A DNA stretch of 64,000 nt from JAEULH01 sp963789785 (GTDB lineage: Bacteria; Pseudomonadota; Alphaproteobacteria; Rhodospirillales; Defluviicoccaceae), in contig CAWBNC010000044.1 in the NCBI GenBank assembly GCA_963789785.1, positions 1-64,000 of the forward strand, written 5' to 3'. A model generated the notes under the pieces. It was not told the origin of the DNA and searched no databases. It saw only the letters and a list, made by a program, of their open reading frames with translations. Each line of letters starts with the position of its first letter. The stretch's first letter is position 1. Shown piece by piece: positions 35,061-46,410 of this stretch. Made by a program: the position numbers and the translations under genes.

Positions 35061-36290
35061 GGCCGTCGCCGCCTCCGCGCCACCGCCGGAAGCATCGGCG
35101 CCAAGGTCCGCGTAAACAGGCCGGCGAAGGCGAACCGGCCGCTTGCCGGAACCCTGGCGGCGACCTGCCAGAACAGGAGCGTGCTCAGCGCGGCGAATAG
35201 GGCGAACGGCAGCCACAGCCCGATTCCCGGGCCGACGACGGAGCTTTCCACGAGATTCTTGCCGAAATCGAGAATGCGGTCGTAGGCGATCAGCACGAGG
35301 AGCGCGACCGACGATCCCGGTGGATCGATCCGAGCGTCGTCGCCCGAGCGCCAGGGGGAAGGCAAGCAGTGGGAGGAACAGGATCGAGACGGTGCGGACG
35401 ATGCGGACGTGGAGCTCCGCCTCGATATCCGAAGCGCGGACACCGACGGGCGGGCTGCCGCGCCGTTGCCATAACTCAGTGATGGTCATTTCCCGCTCGT
35501 CATTGCCACGCGGGCGGAACACGCGGAACTGGTCGCCGCCGATGCCCGTGCGCAGCTCCTCGAAGCGAACGATGCCGAACGCGCCGCCGTCGGAGCTCGC
35601 CGAAGAAAGGGCCTTGTCGGCGGGCAAGGTCATGCGGATGCCGTCGAACAGGCGGAGAATCGGCGGCTGGTCGAGCGGGCCCTGCGCCAACCGGCCGCGG
35701 CTCGCGGTGATAACGGTGCGATCGCCGTCTTGCGCTAGCCCGCCGGAGTCGTTGCCGCCTTGGACAATGAACACCTTGCTGAAGCCCGCCTCATCGGGGC
35801 GGAGGTCCTGAACCAGCAGCGTCGTGCCGCCCAGCTCCGCGAATACGCCGGCGCGCACCAGCGACTGCAGCGAGGCATTGGTAATGGTGTAGATGATGGC
35901 CTGGAACGCGTAGCGGCCATAGGGCTTCAGGTAGCCGAAAATGACCGCGGCGATGACCATCATCGCGACGGCCGCGAACAACGCCGCCTTGAGCTGGCGG
36001 AGCCGGCTGATCCCGGCGGCCTGCAGCGCGTCCAGTTCACCGTCGCGGCTGAGCTGATTGAATCCGATCAGAAGGCCGATGAGAAAGCTGAGCGGCAGGG
36101 CGATGCTCATGTAGTGGGGCACGAGATAGGCCATGATCTCGAGGACGACCTTCAGCGGACCGCTGGCGCCGAGAATCAGATCGATCAGGTGCAACAGGCG
36201 CTCGATCATGAAGACCATGAGCGCGACAACCAGCGCCGTCGCCAGCGGCCGCAGTATCGCGCGCAGAATGTAAGTGTCGATGGTTGCCAT
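35057..36290 (-). CDS. lptF: LptF-type lipid export permease (one frameshift)
   Basis: About 410 residues. MATIDTYILRAILRPLATAL starts the protein; membrane segments include ALVVALMVFMIERLLHLIDL, SIALPLSFLIGLLIGFNQLS and AALFAAVAMMVIAAVIFGYL, with the family motif SRDGELDALQAAGISRL on the cytoplasmic loop that contacts LptB. A frameshift near 35345 joins to SVALLVLIAYDRILDFGKNL and LWLPFALFAALSTLLFWQV. Upstream is a 130-base gap to the phosphoesterase gene, so an internal promoter is possible. Confidence 0.86.
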
Positions 36291-36420
36291 GGATCCGGTT
36301 CGACCTGCCGGTCGCCATCATCTTCGTCCAGGCCCGCGGGGGCAACCGTTGCGATCGCCGTCGTTCGCGATCCGCCGCCAGGAGATCGCCGCCAAGCTAC
36401 CCTAGCGCCGCGGCAATCGC

Positions 36421-37385
36421 TCAGGCTTCCGCCGGAACCGGCTCGCTCAGCACCGCTACGCCCGCCGTTTGCGGCGCCACCCGCTGCCCGCCGGCATCCT
36501 GAAATTGCCGCCGTGGTCGCATCATAACGGCGCACCCGGAGGTCGATCCTCCAGCCCGAGGGCGACGCGGCGATGTCATAGAGATGATACTGGCCGATCG
36601 GCTTCCTTGTCGCGACGGAGGCCGATGCCGACGGCACCCCGATGGCGGGCACTGCGCCCGCAGGCCCGACCATGGAGCGGATGGTGCAGCGATGGTCGTG
36701 ACCGTGCAAGCAGCAGCTCGGCACCGTGCCGGGCGACGACCCGCTGCAGCGCCGCGGCGTCCGTCAGCCGTTTGCGCGGCGCGTTGTCTCCTTCTATGGG
36801 CGGGTGATGCAGCAGGACGACACGACACAGCCCAGCGTCGCCAAGCGCCTCGAGAATCCCACCGAGACGGGCGAGCTGGTCGCGGCCGAGACGTCCGGAA
36901 GCCCATCCCGGCGGCGTCGGCAGGGCGGTGCACAGGCCGACGATGGCGATCCGCCCGCGCCGGCGGACGTACGGGAAATCGGCTGGGCCGGCGACCGGCA
37001 CGCCGTGCCCAGCCTCGCTCTCGCTCGCCATGTAGGCGCGCCACAAGCCCCATGACTGCTCCCATGGTACGGCGACGTAGGCATCGTGGTTGCCGGGCAC
37101 GACGCTGACGCGGTCGGCGCCGCCGAGTGCCTCCAGCCAGAGCGCGGCGGCGGTGAACTCGCTGGGCAAGGATATGTTGACGAGGTCGCCGGTTACCGCC
37201 ACGTGGTCGGGAGCGGTCTCGGCGAGATCCTGCGTCAACGCGTCCAGCACCCGGGTACTGTGAATGTAGACGCGCCGGCGACGCCATGACCAGTAGCCGA
37301 AAGCCCGCTTTGTCGCGAGCGCGGACAAGCCGACACTCAACGGCGATGGGACGTGCGGATCGGACAGATGCGCCAGCGTGAACAT
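36421..37385 (-). CDS. Calcineurin-like metallophosphoesterase (two frameshifts)
   Basis: About 320 residues. All metal-ligand blocks are present: LAHLSDPHVP (DxH), VAVTGDLVNISLPSEF (GD), VVPGNHDAYV (GNHD), VVLLHHPPIEGDN, and GHDH in LLLHGHDHRCTIRSMVG. The third frame continues to VAPQTAGVAVLSEPVPAEA at 36421. Frameshifts near 36720 and 36510. Its ATG overlaps the stop of the preceding nucleotidyltransferase by one base (TGATG), so it is coupled to it. A lipid headgroup or phospholipid phosphatase role is inferred. Confidence 0.8.
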
Positions 37386-38218
37386 CAGGTTCGCTCCGAC
37401 TTCATTCGCCGGTCCGTCAGGATCTGCTCGACGAGAGCCAGATCCTCCGATTTGTCCACATCCACGGCGGCTTCCGGCAAACGCAGCACGATGGCCCGGA
37501 CCTCGGCGCCTAGCCGGGTGGACGCCCGCTCCATCGCCTGGCTCAGGGTAAGGCGACCGCTCAGGTAGGCCAACAGGGAAAACAGGCCAAAGGCGCGGAT
37601 GACCCGCATCGGTCGCTTGCGGTCGTCCTCGACCCGCCGCCAGAAATCGAGCACAAGCCGGCTTTCCGTCGTCAGCAGAGCGAACAGGTTGCAGCCGGTG
37701 TACCGGTCATCGCGAAACCGCAGCCAGGTCCGTCGCGCGTCCGGGTAGGCCGCAAGCAAGCTGGCCGCGGACGCCATCCCGACGCCCAGATCGGCGCCGG
37801 AGAGAGCCGCCTCGGCGGTGAAAAGGTCGAGGAGCTCCGGCGTCAGCAACGGGTGGTCGGCCGTTGTCACCAGCAACGGCGGCGGTTGGTCCAGATCCTC
37901 GATTGCCGCCAGGACGCTGAGGCTCGGCGTTTCGGCGCTGGCGATGACGCGTACCCGCGCAGCTTCCTCCTCGCTCAGCCGAGCGAGAGCCGGAGCGGCG
38001 GCGTCCGGGTCATCGATGGAGATGCCGATGAGGCCGATCTGTCTGGTGTTTGCGAGCGCCTGGAGCACCCGCGTCAGCATCGGCATGCCCATGACCGGGA
38101 TGAGACACTTGTGGCTGACGCCGGCGGCGCTGGCCAGCGGATCCTCGCCGCCGCGCCGGCCCGCGAGGACGAGGGCGGTGAACTTCCCTGGCGTATCGAG
38201 CGACAACGGCGCGTTCAT
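37385..38218 (-). CDS. MobA-like NTP transferase
   Basis: 277 residues, intact. Nucleotidyltransferase with the signature FTALVLAGRRGGEDPLASAA plus SHKCLIPVMGMPMLTRVLQA, and the metal-binding block PPPLLVTTADHPLLTPELLD. Later YTGCNLFALLTTESRLVLDF and a final VDVDKSEDLALVEQIL, as in MobA-like enzymes making NDP-activated headgroups. Its start overlaps the acyltransferase stop by one base (TAATG). The substrate is not known; an activated headgroup for the sphingolipid is a reasonable guess. Confidence 0.82.
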   Translation of the reverse strand: MNAPLSLDTPGKFTALVLAGRRGGEDPLASAAGVSHKCLIPVMGMPMLTRVLQALANTRQIGLIGISIDDPDAAAPALARLSEEEAARVRVIASAETPSLSVLAAIEDLDQPPPLLVTTADHPLLTPELLDLFTAEAALSGADLGVGMASAASLLAAYPDARRTWLRFRDDRYTGCNLFALLTTESRLVLDFWRRVEDDRKRPMRVIRAFGLFSLLAYLSGRLTLSQAMERASTRLGAEVRAIVLRLPEAAVDVDKSEDLALVEQILTDRRMKSERT

Positions 38219-39422
38219 TACAGGTCCCTGGCGTAGAGCCTGTATGTCTTATAAGGTCGCGCACCGTACTTTTCGATGATTCGTCGCGTCGGCTTGTTGT
38301 CTTCGAGGACCCACGACAGCTCGCCCCGCAGCGTCCCCCGCCGCCGGTGGGCGAGCCGGAGCCGGTCGATCACGCCGATGGCCAGCGCCGCGCTGATCGC
38401 GCCGCCCTGATGGCGGCGACGGACGCCCATCAGCGCCAGGCGCGCCGTCTTCGTCCCCTGCACCTTGAGCCGCCAGAGCAGTTTGGCCCAGTTCAACGGC
38501 AACAACCGGCCGCCGAAGTCGGCGATGACCTCGTTGATATTGCTCATGCTGACCGCCATCGCGACGGCCTCGCCATCCATCTCGGCGATGGCGACGTCGT
38601 CGGCGCGCAGCAGCGGTTTCAGCGACGCGGCGACATGATCGAGCTCCGCCGCGGAGAACGGGACGAACCCCCAGTTGTCCGACCAGGCATCGTTAAAGAT
38701 CTCGAAGATCGTCCGGACCTCGTCGTCATAGCGCTTCATATCGGCATTGCGGAAGCGGATGCCGTGCTTGCTCGTGGTCCGCTCGACCAGCGCCGTCAGC
38801 GCCGGGTTCGGGTCCACTGCGGCATCGTAGGCGTAGGCGATCAGGTCTTTCGCCTTGGCGTAGCCGGCGGCTTCGAGATATTCGGCGTAATATGGCCTGG
38901 CGTGGCCCATCATGAGGAACGGAGGCGTGTCGAAGCCGTCGATCGAGCAGGCCGCTTTCCTCGTTGATCGACAGCGTAAAGCGGGCCGAGGACGCGACGC
39001 ATGCCGCGCGCACGCAGCCAGCCCTCCGCCGTCCGCAGCAGGGCGGCGAAGATGTCGGCGCTGTTCTCGCCCTCGATGAAGCCGAAGTGCCCGGTCGCGT
39101 CATTGTGCCGGCGCAGATGCGCCTGATTGACCTGGGCGCTGATCCGCCCGACCGGCCTGCCGTCGCGCCGGGCGATCCAGTAGGCGACTTCGGCGTGAGC
39201 GAAGAACGGGTTCTTGCGGGGATCGAGATGCTGGAGACGCTCGAACAGGAGCGGCTCGACCCAGACCGGGTCTCCGGCGTAGATGCGCCGCGGCATCTCG
39301 AGGAACTCGACGAGCTGGCGCCGATCGACGACGGGCTCGACGCTCAAGCCGTCACCGCCGACGGCGCTCGACGACATCCCGGTTGCCGGCGGACCCTTCG
39401 CAGTTTCGCCGCTATCGGCCAC
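38218..39422 (-). CDS. bcerS: GNAT-type acyltransferase, bacterial ceramide synthase-like (frameshifts)
   Basis: About 400 residues. N-terminal part: LVEFLEMPRRIYAGDPVWVE, NPFFAHAEVAYWIARRDGRP, VGRISAQVNQAHLRRHNDAT, GHFGFIEGENSADIFAALLR and AEGWLRARGMRRV. After frameshifts near 38995 and 38915 it continues FTLSINEESGLL, MMGHARPYYAEYLEAAGYAK and MAVSMSNINEVIADFGGRLL. Proteins of this type include the bacterial ceramide synthase that N-acylates the sphingoid base in Caulobacter. The shared operon with the kinase, and the spt operon opposite, support this. First ATG 39422; an internal ATG at 39377 is also possible. Confidence 0.78.
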
Positions 39423-39458
39423 AGCCGCCCACCGCGTTGCGCGCGCGGCGCCGGCCGA

Positions 39459-40374
39459 TCACGCCGCCAGCCGCTCCGGCACCGCGCTGCGCGCAAGGAT
39501 CTCGAAGGCGTCGCGGCGAACGTGCTTGAGGCGCATTTCCTCGCGCAATTCGTCCTCGCTGACCGAGCCCGTTTCCACGCACTCGCGCAGCAGGCCGAAG
39601 AACAGCCGCTCCTGGTTGGCGTCGGGATGGCGGCGGTAGCGGCCGAGCAGCGCGTGATCGCCGAATGCGCCGTCGCCGCCAGCGCATCACCCAGCCGACC
39701 GGCGGGAACAGCGGGAAGGTGTCCGCCGGGGTGAAGTCGATCGGCAGACCGGTCTTCCACGGCTGGGTCAGCCGCCCGGTATTGTGCAGCATCTTCGTCT
39801 GCGGGCTCAGCCGGTCGAAGTCGTTCCACTCATTCTCGAACAGGGCAATGCTGTCCTTCGGTTCGAGCTTGAGCGAAATCCAGGCCATGTAGTCGCGCTC
39901 GAAGGTGAACAGCTCGTTGAACTGCTCCTCGCAACGCCAGTGCTTCAGCTTGGCGCAATCGAGCAGCATGACGCTGCTGGCGTAACAGCCGAGCAGGCGC
40001 TTCACCCCGGAGCGCAACCGGCACATGATCGCCGCACCTTGCATATCCCGGCTCGAGCAGCTCCCGGATGTCCGCGATCGGCGAAGATGTCCGGATCGAT
40101 GACCACCGCCCGGCCCTGATAGCCCATCAGCTCCGGCGGCAGGAAGCGCAGCGGCGTAAACGACTGTAGATCGTCCATTCGCCAGTGCCGCTTGACCCCG
40201 TCGCGAAGGAACTGCTGGCCATCGCGTGCGCGCAGGAACGGGTAGTCGTCGGTGTGGATGATGCGGACGTCGAAGGCGTCACGTTGCGCGGAGTTGCGCG
40301 CCAGCGCGTGCGCCGCGACCTTCGCGCCCAGCATCTGCAAGCGGGTTGGTATGAATGAAAACGCAGGGCTTCAC
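39459..40374 (-). CDS. Glycosyltransferase-like protein of unknown function (frameshifts)
   Basis: About 304 residues. The proposed GTG start at 40374 gives VKPCVFIHTNPLQMLGAKVA after correction of an extra base near 40340. Recognisable stretches: DVRIIHTDDYPFLRARDGQQ, TPLRFLPPELMGYQGRAVVI followed by DPDIFA (a D-x-D-like motif), then SSVMLLDCAKLKHWRCEEQF and a C-terminal helix-rich DANQERLFFGLLRECVETGS. The pattern resembles family 8-like glycosyltransferases, but I cannot name it. Frameshifts also near 40065 and 39690. It sits between a sulfotransferase and the ceramide synthase-like gene, 36 bases from the latter. Confidence 0.62.
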
Positions 40375-40510
40375 GCTCGGTCGCCGCCGGGACCGGCCGC
40401 GCCGGGACCGGCCGAAGGCGCCGGATGCGCGCTCGCGTCCGCCGTCCGCTGTTCCAGACTGTCCATTGCGTCCTTGAATCCTCCGCGAAACTCGCCCGCC
40501 CCGATGCAGC

Positions 40511-41497
40511 TCAAGCCGACGCGGCCGTCGTCACCGAATTCGGCGTCGTGTCCTCCGCCGTTTCCGCGGCCGGCTCAACCTCCGACGCTGCCGCCGGCCC
40601 ATAGCCGAAGATCGGATCGAGGCTCGTCGCGATCATCTCGTCGATCTTCCGCGTCTGCTCGTCGCTGAAGTCCTCGCGATAGCCGCCGACCTTGGCCCGC
40701 CGAACCTTGAACGTGTTCGGGTTGTTGCGATCCTTCGCCACCATCCGGCCACCGCTGAGCCAGAAGACCCGTTTCTGTCTCCAGCGCGCGCATGTTCTCG
40801 ATGGATGCGAAATCGCACCGCCTCCGCGATCTCGTCCGGGCGTCGCCGGCGTGCCGATGAACTCGACGATCCGGCGCAGGGCCTCGCCCGGATCGGCGCG
40901 CATGTCTTCGTAGCGGACGACGAGCAGGTGCTTCAGGCGCGGCAGCTCGCGCGCCCAGCCGTTCATGAACTCGATGACCTTGGGCAGGCCCGCGTTGGGC
41001 CGCATCACGAAATCGTACAGGGACACGTCCGCGCTTCGGGATAATCGTTAATCACCTTCTTCGTCGGCCGCATCCGGTACTTCCATTGGAAATACTGCGA
41101 TACCGCAACATCGGCGGGACTGCGAACGAGGAGTACGACCTTCTTGTCGTAGTAATCCTCCTTGGTGGTCCGCGTGACCCGTGAAGTCCTTCAGGTAGTT
41201 GTCGTGGGTGAAGAAGACCCGCGGGATCTGCCGGTTCTTGGCGTGCAGGTTGTCGAAGCCGATCAGGTGGCGCTGCGCCAGGCCGTGCTTGACCTGGTAG
41301 ACGCGCGACAGCATGACCCGCAGCCAGGTGCGCCCGCTCTTGCCGAACGAGACGATGACGACGTCGGCGAGGCCGAGCTTGCGGCGTTCCTCGCGCCCGC
41401 GCAGGCGCCGCTCCAGCGGCACCTTCCGCTTCGGCGGGAGGAAGAACAACGACGACATGAACGCGTGGCGCAGAATGCTTCGATAGGCGATGGGCAT
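40511..41497 (-). CDS. Sulfotransferase 3 (frameshifts)
   Basis: About 329 residues. PAPS 5'-phosphosulfate loop VVIVSFGKSGRTWLRVMLSR near residue 50; 3'-phosphate block VVLLVRSPADVAVSQYFQW after a frameshift near 41175; then MNGWARELPRLKHLLVVRYE, DMRADPGEALRRIVEFIGTP, and a C-terminal KVRRAKVGGYREDFSDEQ typical of the RKG-like closing segment. More distant from copies 1 and 2 than they are from each other. First gene of the minus arm of the sphingolipid locus, divergent from ELM1 copy 2. A sulfated lipid is an attractive product, but the acceptor is unknown. Confidence 0.82.
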
Positions 41498-41853
41498 GAT
41501 CCGGTCCCACTAGGAATGCGGCGATGAACGCCGTCGGTTGTTCATAGATGCGCGCCGGACGCCGCCGAAGTCAAGCCGCCGCGGCGCCGGCTTTGGCCGC
41601 CCCGTTGCTGATCTCGTCCACGCGAGAGCATCTTGATCGCTTTGATGCTTTGTGCCCGCTCTATGATTGTCCCGCGTTCTTGAAGGTGCGCACCTCTTTG
41701 ATATGAGAATGAGAGTAACAAACCGTAACAAAGATTGATTTGAGAGCTATTCCCGATACTGCCAATCATAAAGTGCAGCAGTTGGCGCAGCGGGCGTCCC
41801 GGGCGCGGGAACGTGCCTTGTCGAATTTGGAGGATTGACGCTTGCCCCACGGA
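41498..41853. other. Divergent intergenic region, sulfotransferase 3 / ELM1 copy 2
   Basis: About 356 bases with no convincing gene. It carries GTAACA repeat element copy 2 at 41715-41742 and a GATACT box at 41755-41760 that could be a plus-strand -10. GGAGG at 41829-41833 probably serves the ELM1 gene. The stretch 41640-41770 is clearly richer in A/T than its flanks. Confidence 0.6.
41715..41742 (+). promoter_or_regulatory. GTAACA direct-repeat element, copy 2
   Basis: GTAACA at 41715 and 41725 with exact ten-base spacing, followed by TTGATT at 41735. It matches copy 1 at 26951-26978 in 25 of 28 bases and has the same orientation on the plus strand. It lies about 140 bases before ELM1 copy 2 and 220 before sulfotransferase 3, and could control either direction. 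Confidence 0.6.
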
Positions 41854-43060
41854 ATGACTTTACCGGCAGACGGCGGCGGTTCGCATACCTCGGGTATGGG
41901 CGATGCTCGGGCACAAGGCGGGTGACAACTCGCAGGTGCTCGCCCTGGCCGAGGCGCTGGGCTGGCCGTTCGAGGAAAAGCGGTTCGTCTACAAGCCATA
42001 CGAGTTGGCGACCAATCTGGTGCTCGGCGTCACCCTGGCCGGAGTGGTCGAAGGACGAAGTCGAGCGTGCTCGGCCCGCCCTGGCCGGACCTCATCCTCT
42101 CGGCCGGCCGGCGCAACGAGCCGATCTGCCGCTGGATCCAGGAGCAGGCGGCGCCGCATCGGGTGCGACTGGTGCACCTCGGCCGGCCGTGGGCGAAGAT
42201 CGAGCGGTTCGATCTGATCGTCACGACGCCGCAGTACCGACTGCCGATCCGCCCGAACGTCCTGCACAACAAGACGCCGCTGCACCGCATTACCGGCGAA
42301 CGGCTGCGCCAGGACGCCGAGCCTGGGCGCCGCGGCTTCGCGATCTGCCGAAGCCGTACATCGCGGTGATGATCGGCGGCAACAGCGGCCCGTTCAGCTT
42401 TGACCGCGCCGCCGCCGAGCGTCTCGCCGTTCAGGCCAGCGCCTTGGCCCGCGCCCGCGGCGGCTCGCTCGCTGGTCTCGACGAGTGCGCGGACGCCTCA
42501 GCCGGCGATCGACGCCTTCATGCAGACCGTCTCGTGCCCGGCCCACGTCTACCGCTGGTCGGCCGGGGCGACGGATAACCCCTACTTCGCGTTCCTCGGT
42601 CTTGCCGACGAAGTCATCGTCACCGGCGACAGCATGTCCATGCTGGCCGAAGCCTGCGCCACCCACAAACGCGTCTACATCTTCGATCTCGGCGAGGGCC
42701 GCTACGCCATGCGCGAATCGGTCGCCGCCGCGGCGCGCCGCGAGCCTCGTGATCGTCGGTGGTGGAAGGGCTGGGAGAAGGCGCGCTGGAACGCTTTCTG
42801 GTACCGCCAGATGATGCGGTTCGGGCCCCAGCGGCTGTCGCGCGACATCCGCATCGTCCATCGCCACCTCGTCGAACTCGGGTCTGGCGGTATGGCTCGG
42901 CGACGCGTTTCCTGAAGGTCAGCCGCTGCCGACCCTGGAGTGCGTCGCCCGCGCCGCCGCCCGGGTTCGCGCGCTGTTCGCGGATGACCTCGGCAACAGG
43001 TCGCCGGCAATAAGCGAGGACATTGACGCCGACGACGGGTTCTGGCGGCAGTCCGCCTAA
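41854..43060 (+). CDS. ELM1-family (DUF1022) protein, copy 2 (several frameshifts)
   Basis: About 400 residues. Family blocks in order: VWAMLGHKAGDNSQVLALAE, LGWPFEEKRFVYKPYELATN, PPWPDLILSAGRRNEPICRW, FDLIVTTPQYRLPIRPNVLH, KPYIAVMIGGNSGPFSFDR, YFAFLGLADEVIVTGDSMSM, and the ending LGLAVWLGDAFPEGQPLPTL reaching TAA at 43058. Frameshifts near 41895, 42050, 42330, 42475 and 42890. The start is probably the ATG at 41854. In plants ELM1 acts in mitochondrial fission; bacterial homologues resemble nucleotide-sugar-dependent transferases and have no assigned function. Both copies here sit beside sulfotransferases. Confidence 0.78.
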
Positions 43061-43082
43061 GGCGAGTCTCCATAGCCGGCGA

Positions 43083-43115
43083 CAGGCGGAACACGCCTTT
43101 CGGCTGTTCCGCCCT
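43083..43115. terminator. Hairpin between converging genes
   Basis: Inverted repeat GGCGGAACA (43085-43093) and TGTTCCGCC (43105-43113) with an 11-base loop that contains GCC..GGC. It lies between the stops of ELM1 copy 2 and the catalase gene. No T-run on either side, so it may slow or terminate transcription only with other factors. Confidence 0.4.
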
Positions 43116-43127
43116 GCACCCGGCGCT

Positions 43128-45257
<2,130 letters not shown>

Positions 45258-45328
45258 CGACAGTCCCTCGGTTCTGATGTCCGCAGAATCCGGCGCGCTC
45301 TGGTTCGACCGCCCGGTGCCTCGCGATC

Positions 45329-45353
45329 AACGCCGCAGACCGACTTCGGTTCC
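45329..45353 (-). promoter_or_regulatory. EcfG-type general stress promoter of katE
   Basis: On the minus strand GGAAC (45353-45349), 16 bases, CGTT (45332-45329). This matches the alphaproteobacterial EcfG (sigma of the PhyR-NepR-EcfG system) consensus GGAAC-N16/17-CGTT exactly. Transcription would begin near 45322, giving a leader of about 65 bases to the katE start at 45257. Confidence 0.82.
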
Positions 45354-45384
45354 CCCGGCGGACACCTGGGAGGGTAAAATCGGC

Positions 45385-46410
45385 TCAGCGCGCTTCCGCC
45401 CGCTCCCCGTCGCCGGACGGCAGCGGCGCGTCGGGGTCGGTGATCCACGCCGCGATGTCCTTGAGAACGGTCTCGGCCTGGAGATCGCGGGTCAGCATGT
45501 GATAGCCGTCGGGGTAGGCGACGACGCGTTGATGCGACGCAGCGGTGGCCGGCAGCCGCGCCACCATCTCGCGCACCGCCGCCGGCGGGATGAGCTGATC
45601 GCGCTCGCCGTAGAGGATCAGCGCCGGGACCCGCAGCGAGGCGGCCGCCGCCATGGCCTGATCCATCAGGTTGACGAGGCCATAGACGGCATCGACCCGG
45701 CTCTGCTTGATGACCATGCGGATCGCGGCCCAGCGCCTTCAGCATCTCGATGTTGTCCGAAGGCATGATCCCGAGGTTGCGGCCGCTGACCTGCCCGCCG
45801 GGCAGGGTGTGGACCGCGAGCCACAGCGCCGTCGTCTGATACCAGGGCATCGACGCCCGGCCCCACACCGCCGGCGAGACGAGGATGATCCCGTCGACCT
45901 TCGGCGCCTGCGGCCCGGCCATGGCGGTGATGACCACCGCCGCGCCCATGCTCTCGCCGAGGACATAGAGCGGCACCCCCGGATGCCGGTCGCGCGCCGC
46001 ATTGACTGCCGCCTGAAGATCGTCGGCCAGCGCCGCCGTCCCGGCCACAGCCCGCGGTTGGGCGCCGCGCCGAAGCCGCGCTGGTCGTAGGCGTAGGACT
46101 GGATGCCGCGCTCGGCGAACCAGCCTCCGGCGGTAGCGAAGAAGTTGCGGTAGTCGTTGAACCCGTGCAGCGCGATGAGGATCGCGCGTGGGGCTTGCCC
46201 ATCCGCCGGGCGCCAGATCCTGAGCGGCAGCTTGGCCCCGTCGCGGGCGACCAGCCCGGCCTCGGCAATGCTCGGCGCCGCCACCGCCGGACCCGGCAGC
46301 GCCACCACCGGGCTGCAGGCCATGGCAAGGCCCGCGACCAGCAGCAGCGCCCAGCGCGTCAGCAAGTGGGCAACCCCCTGGAGCGGCCATTGCGGATAAC
46401 GCGGGCTCAC
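45385..46410 (-). CDS. Alpha/beta hydrolase, lysophospholipase-like (two frameshifts)
   Basis: About 341 residues. N-terminal hydrophobic segment (WALLLVAGLAMACSPVVAL) suggests export, possibly as a lipoprotein at the Cys, although the lipobox is imperfect. Hydrolase blocks: AILIALHGFNDYRNFFATAG, YAYDQRGFGAAPN, nucleophile elbow YVLGESMGAAVVITAM, acid region LILYGERDQLIPPAAVREM, and catalytic His in YPDGYHMLTRDL. Frameshifts near 46055 and 45725. The ATG at 46410 overlaps the stop of the ABC ATPase by four bases, so they are cotranslated. Confidence 0.85.
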
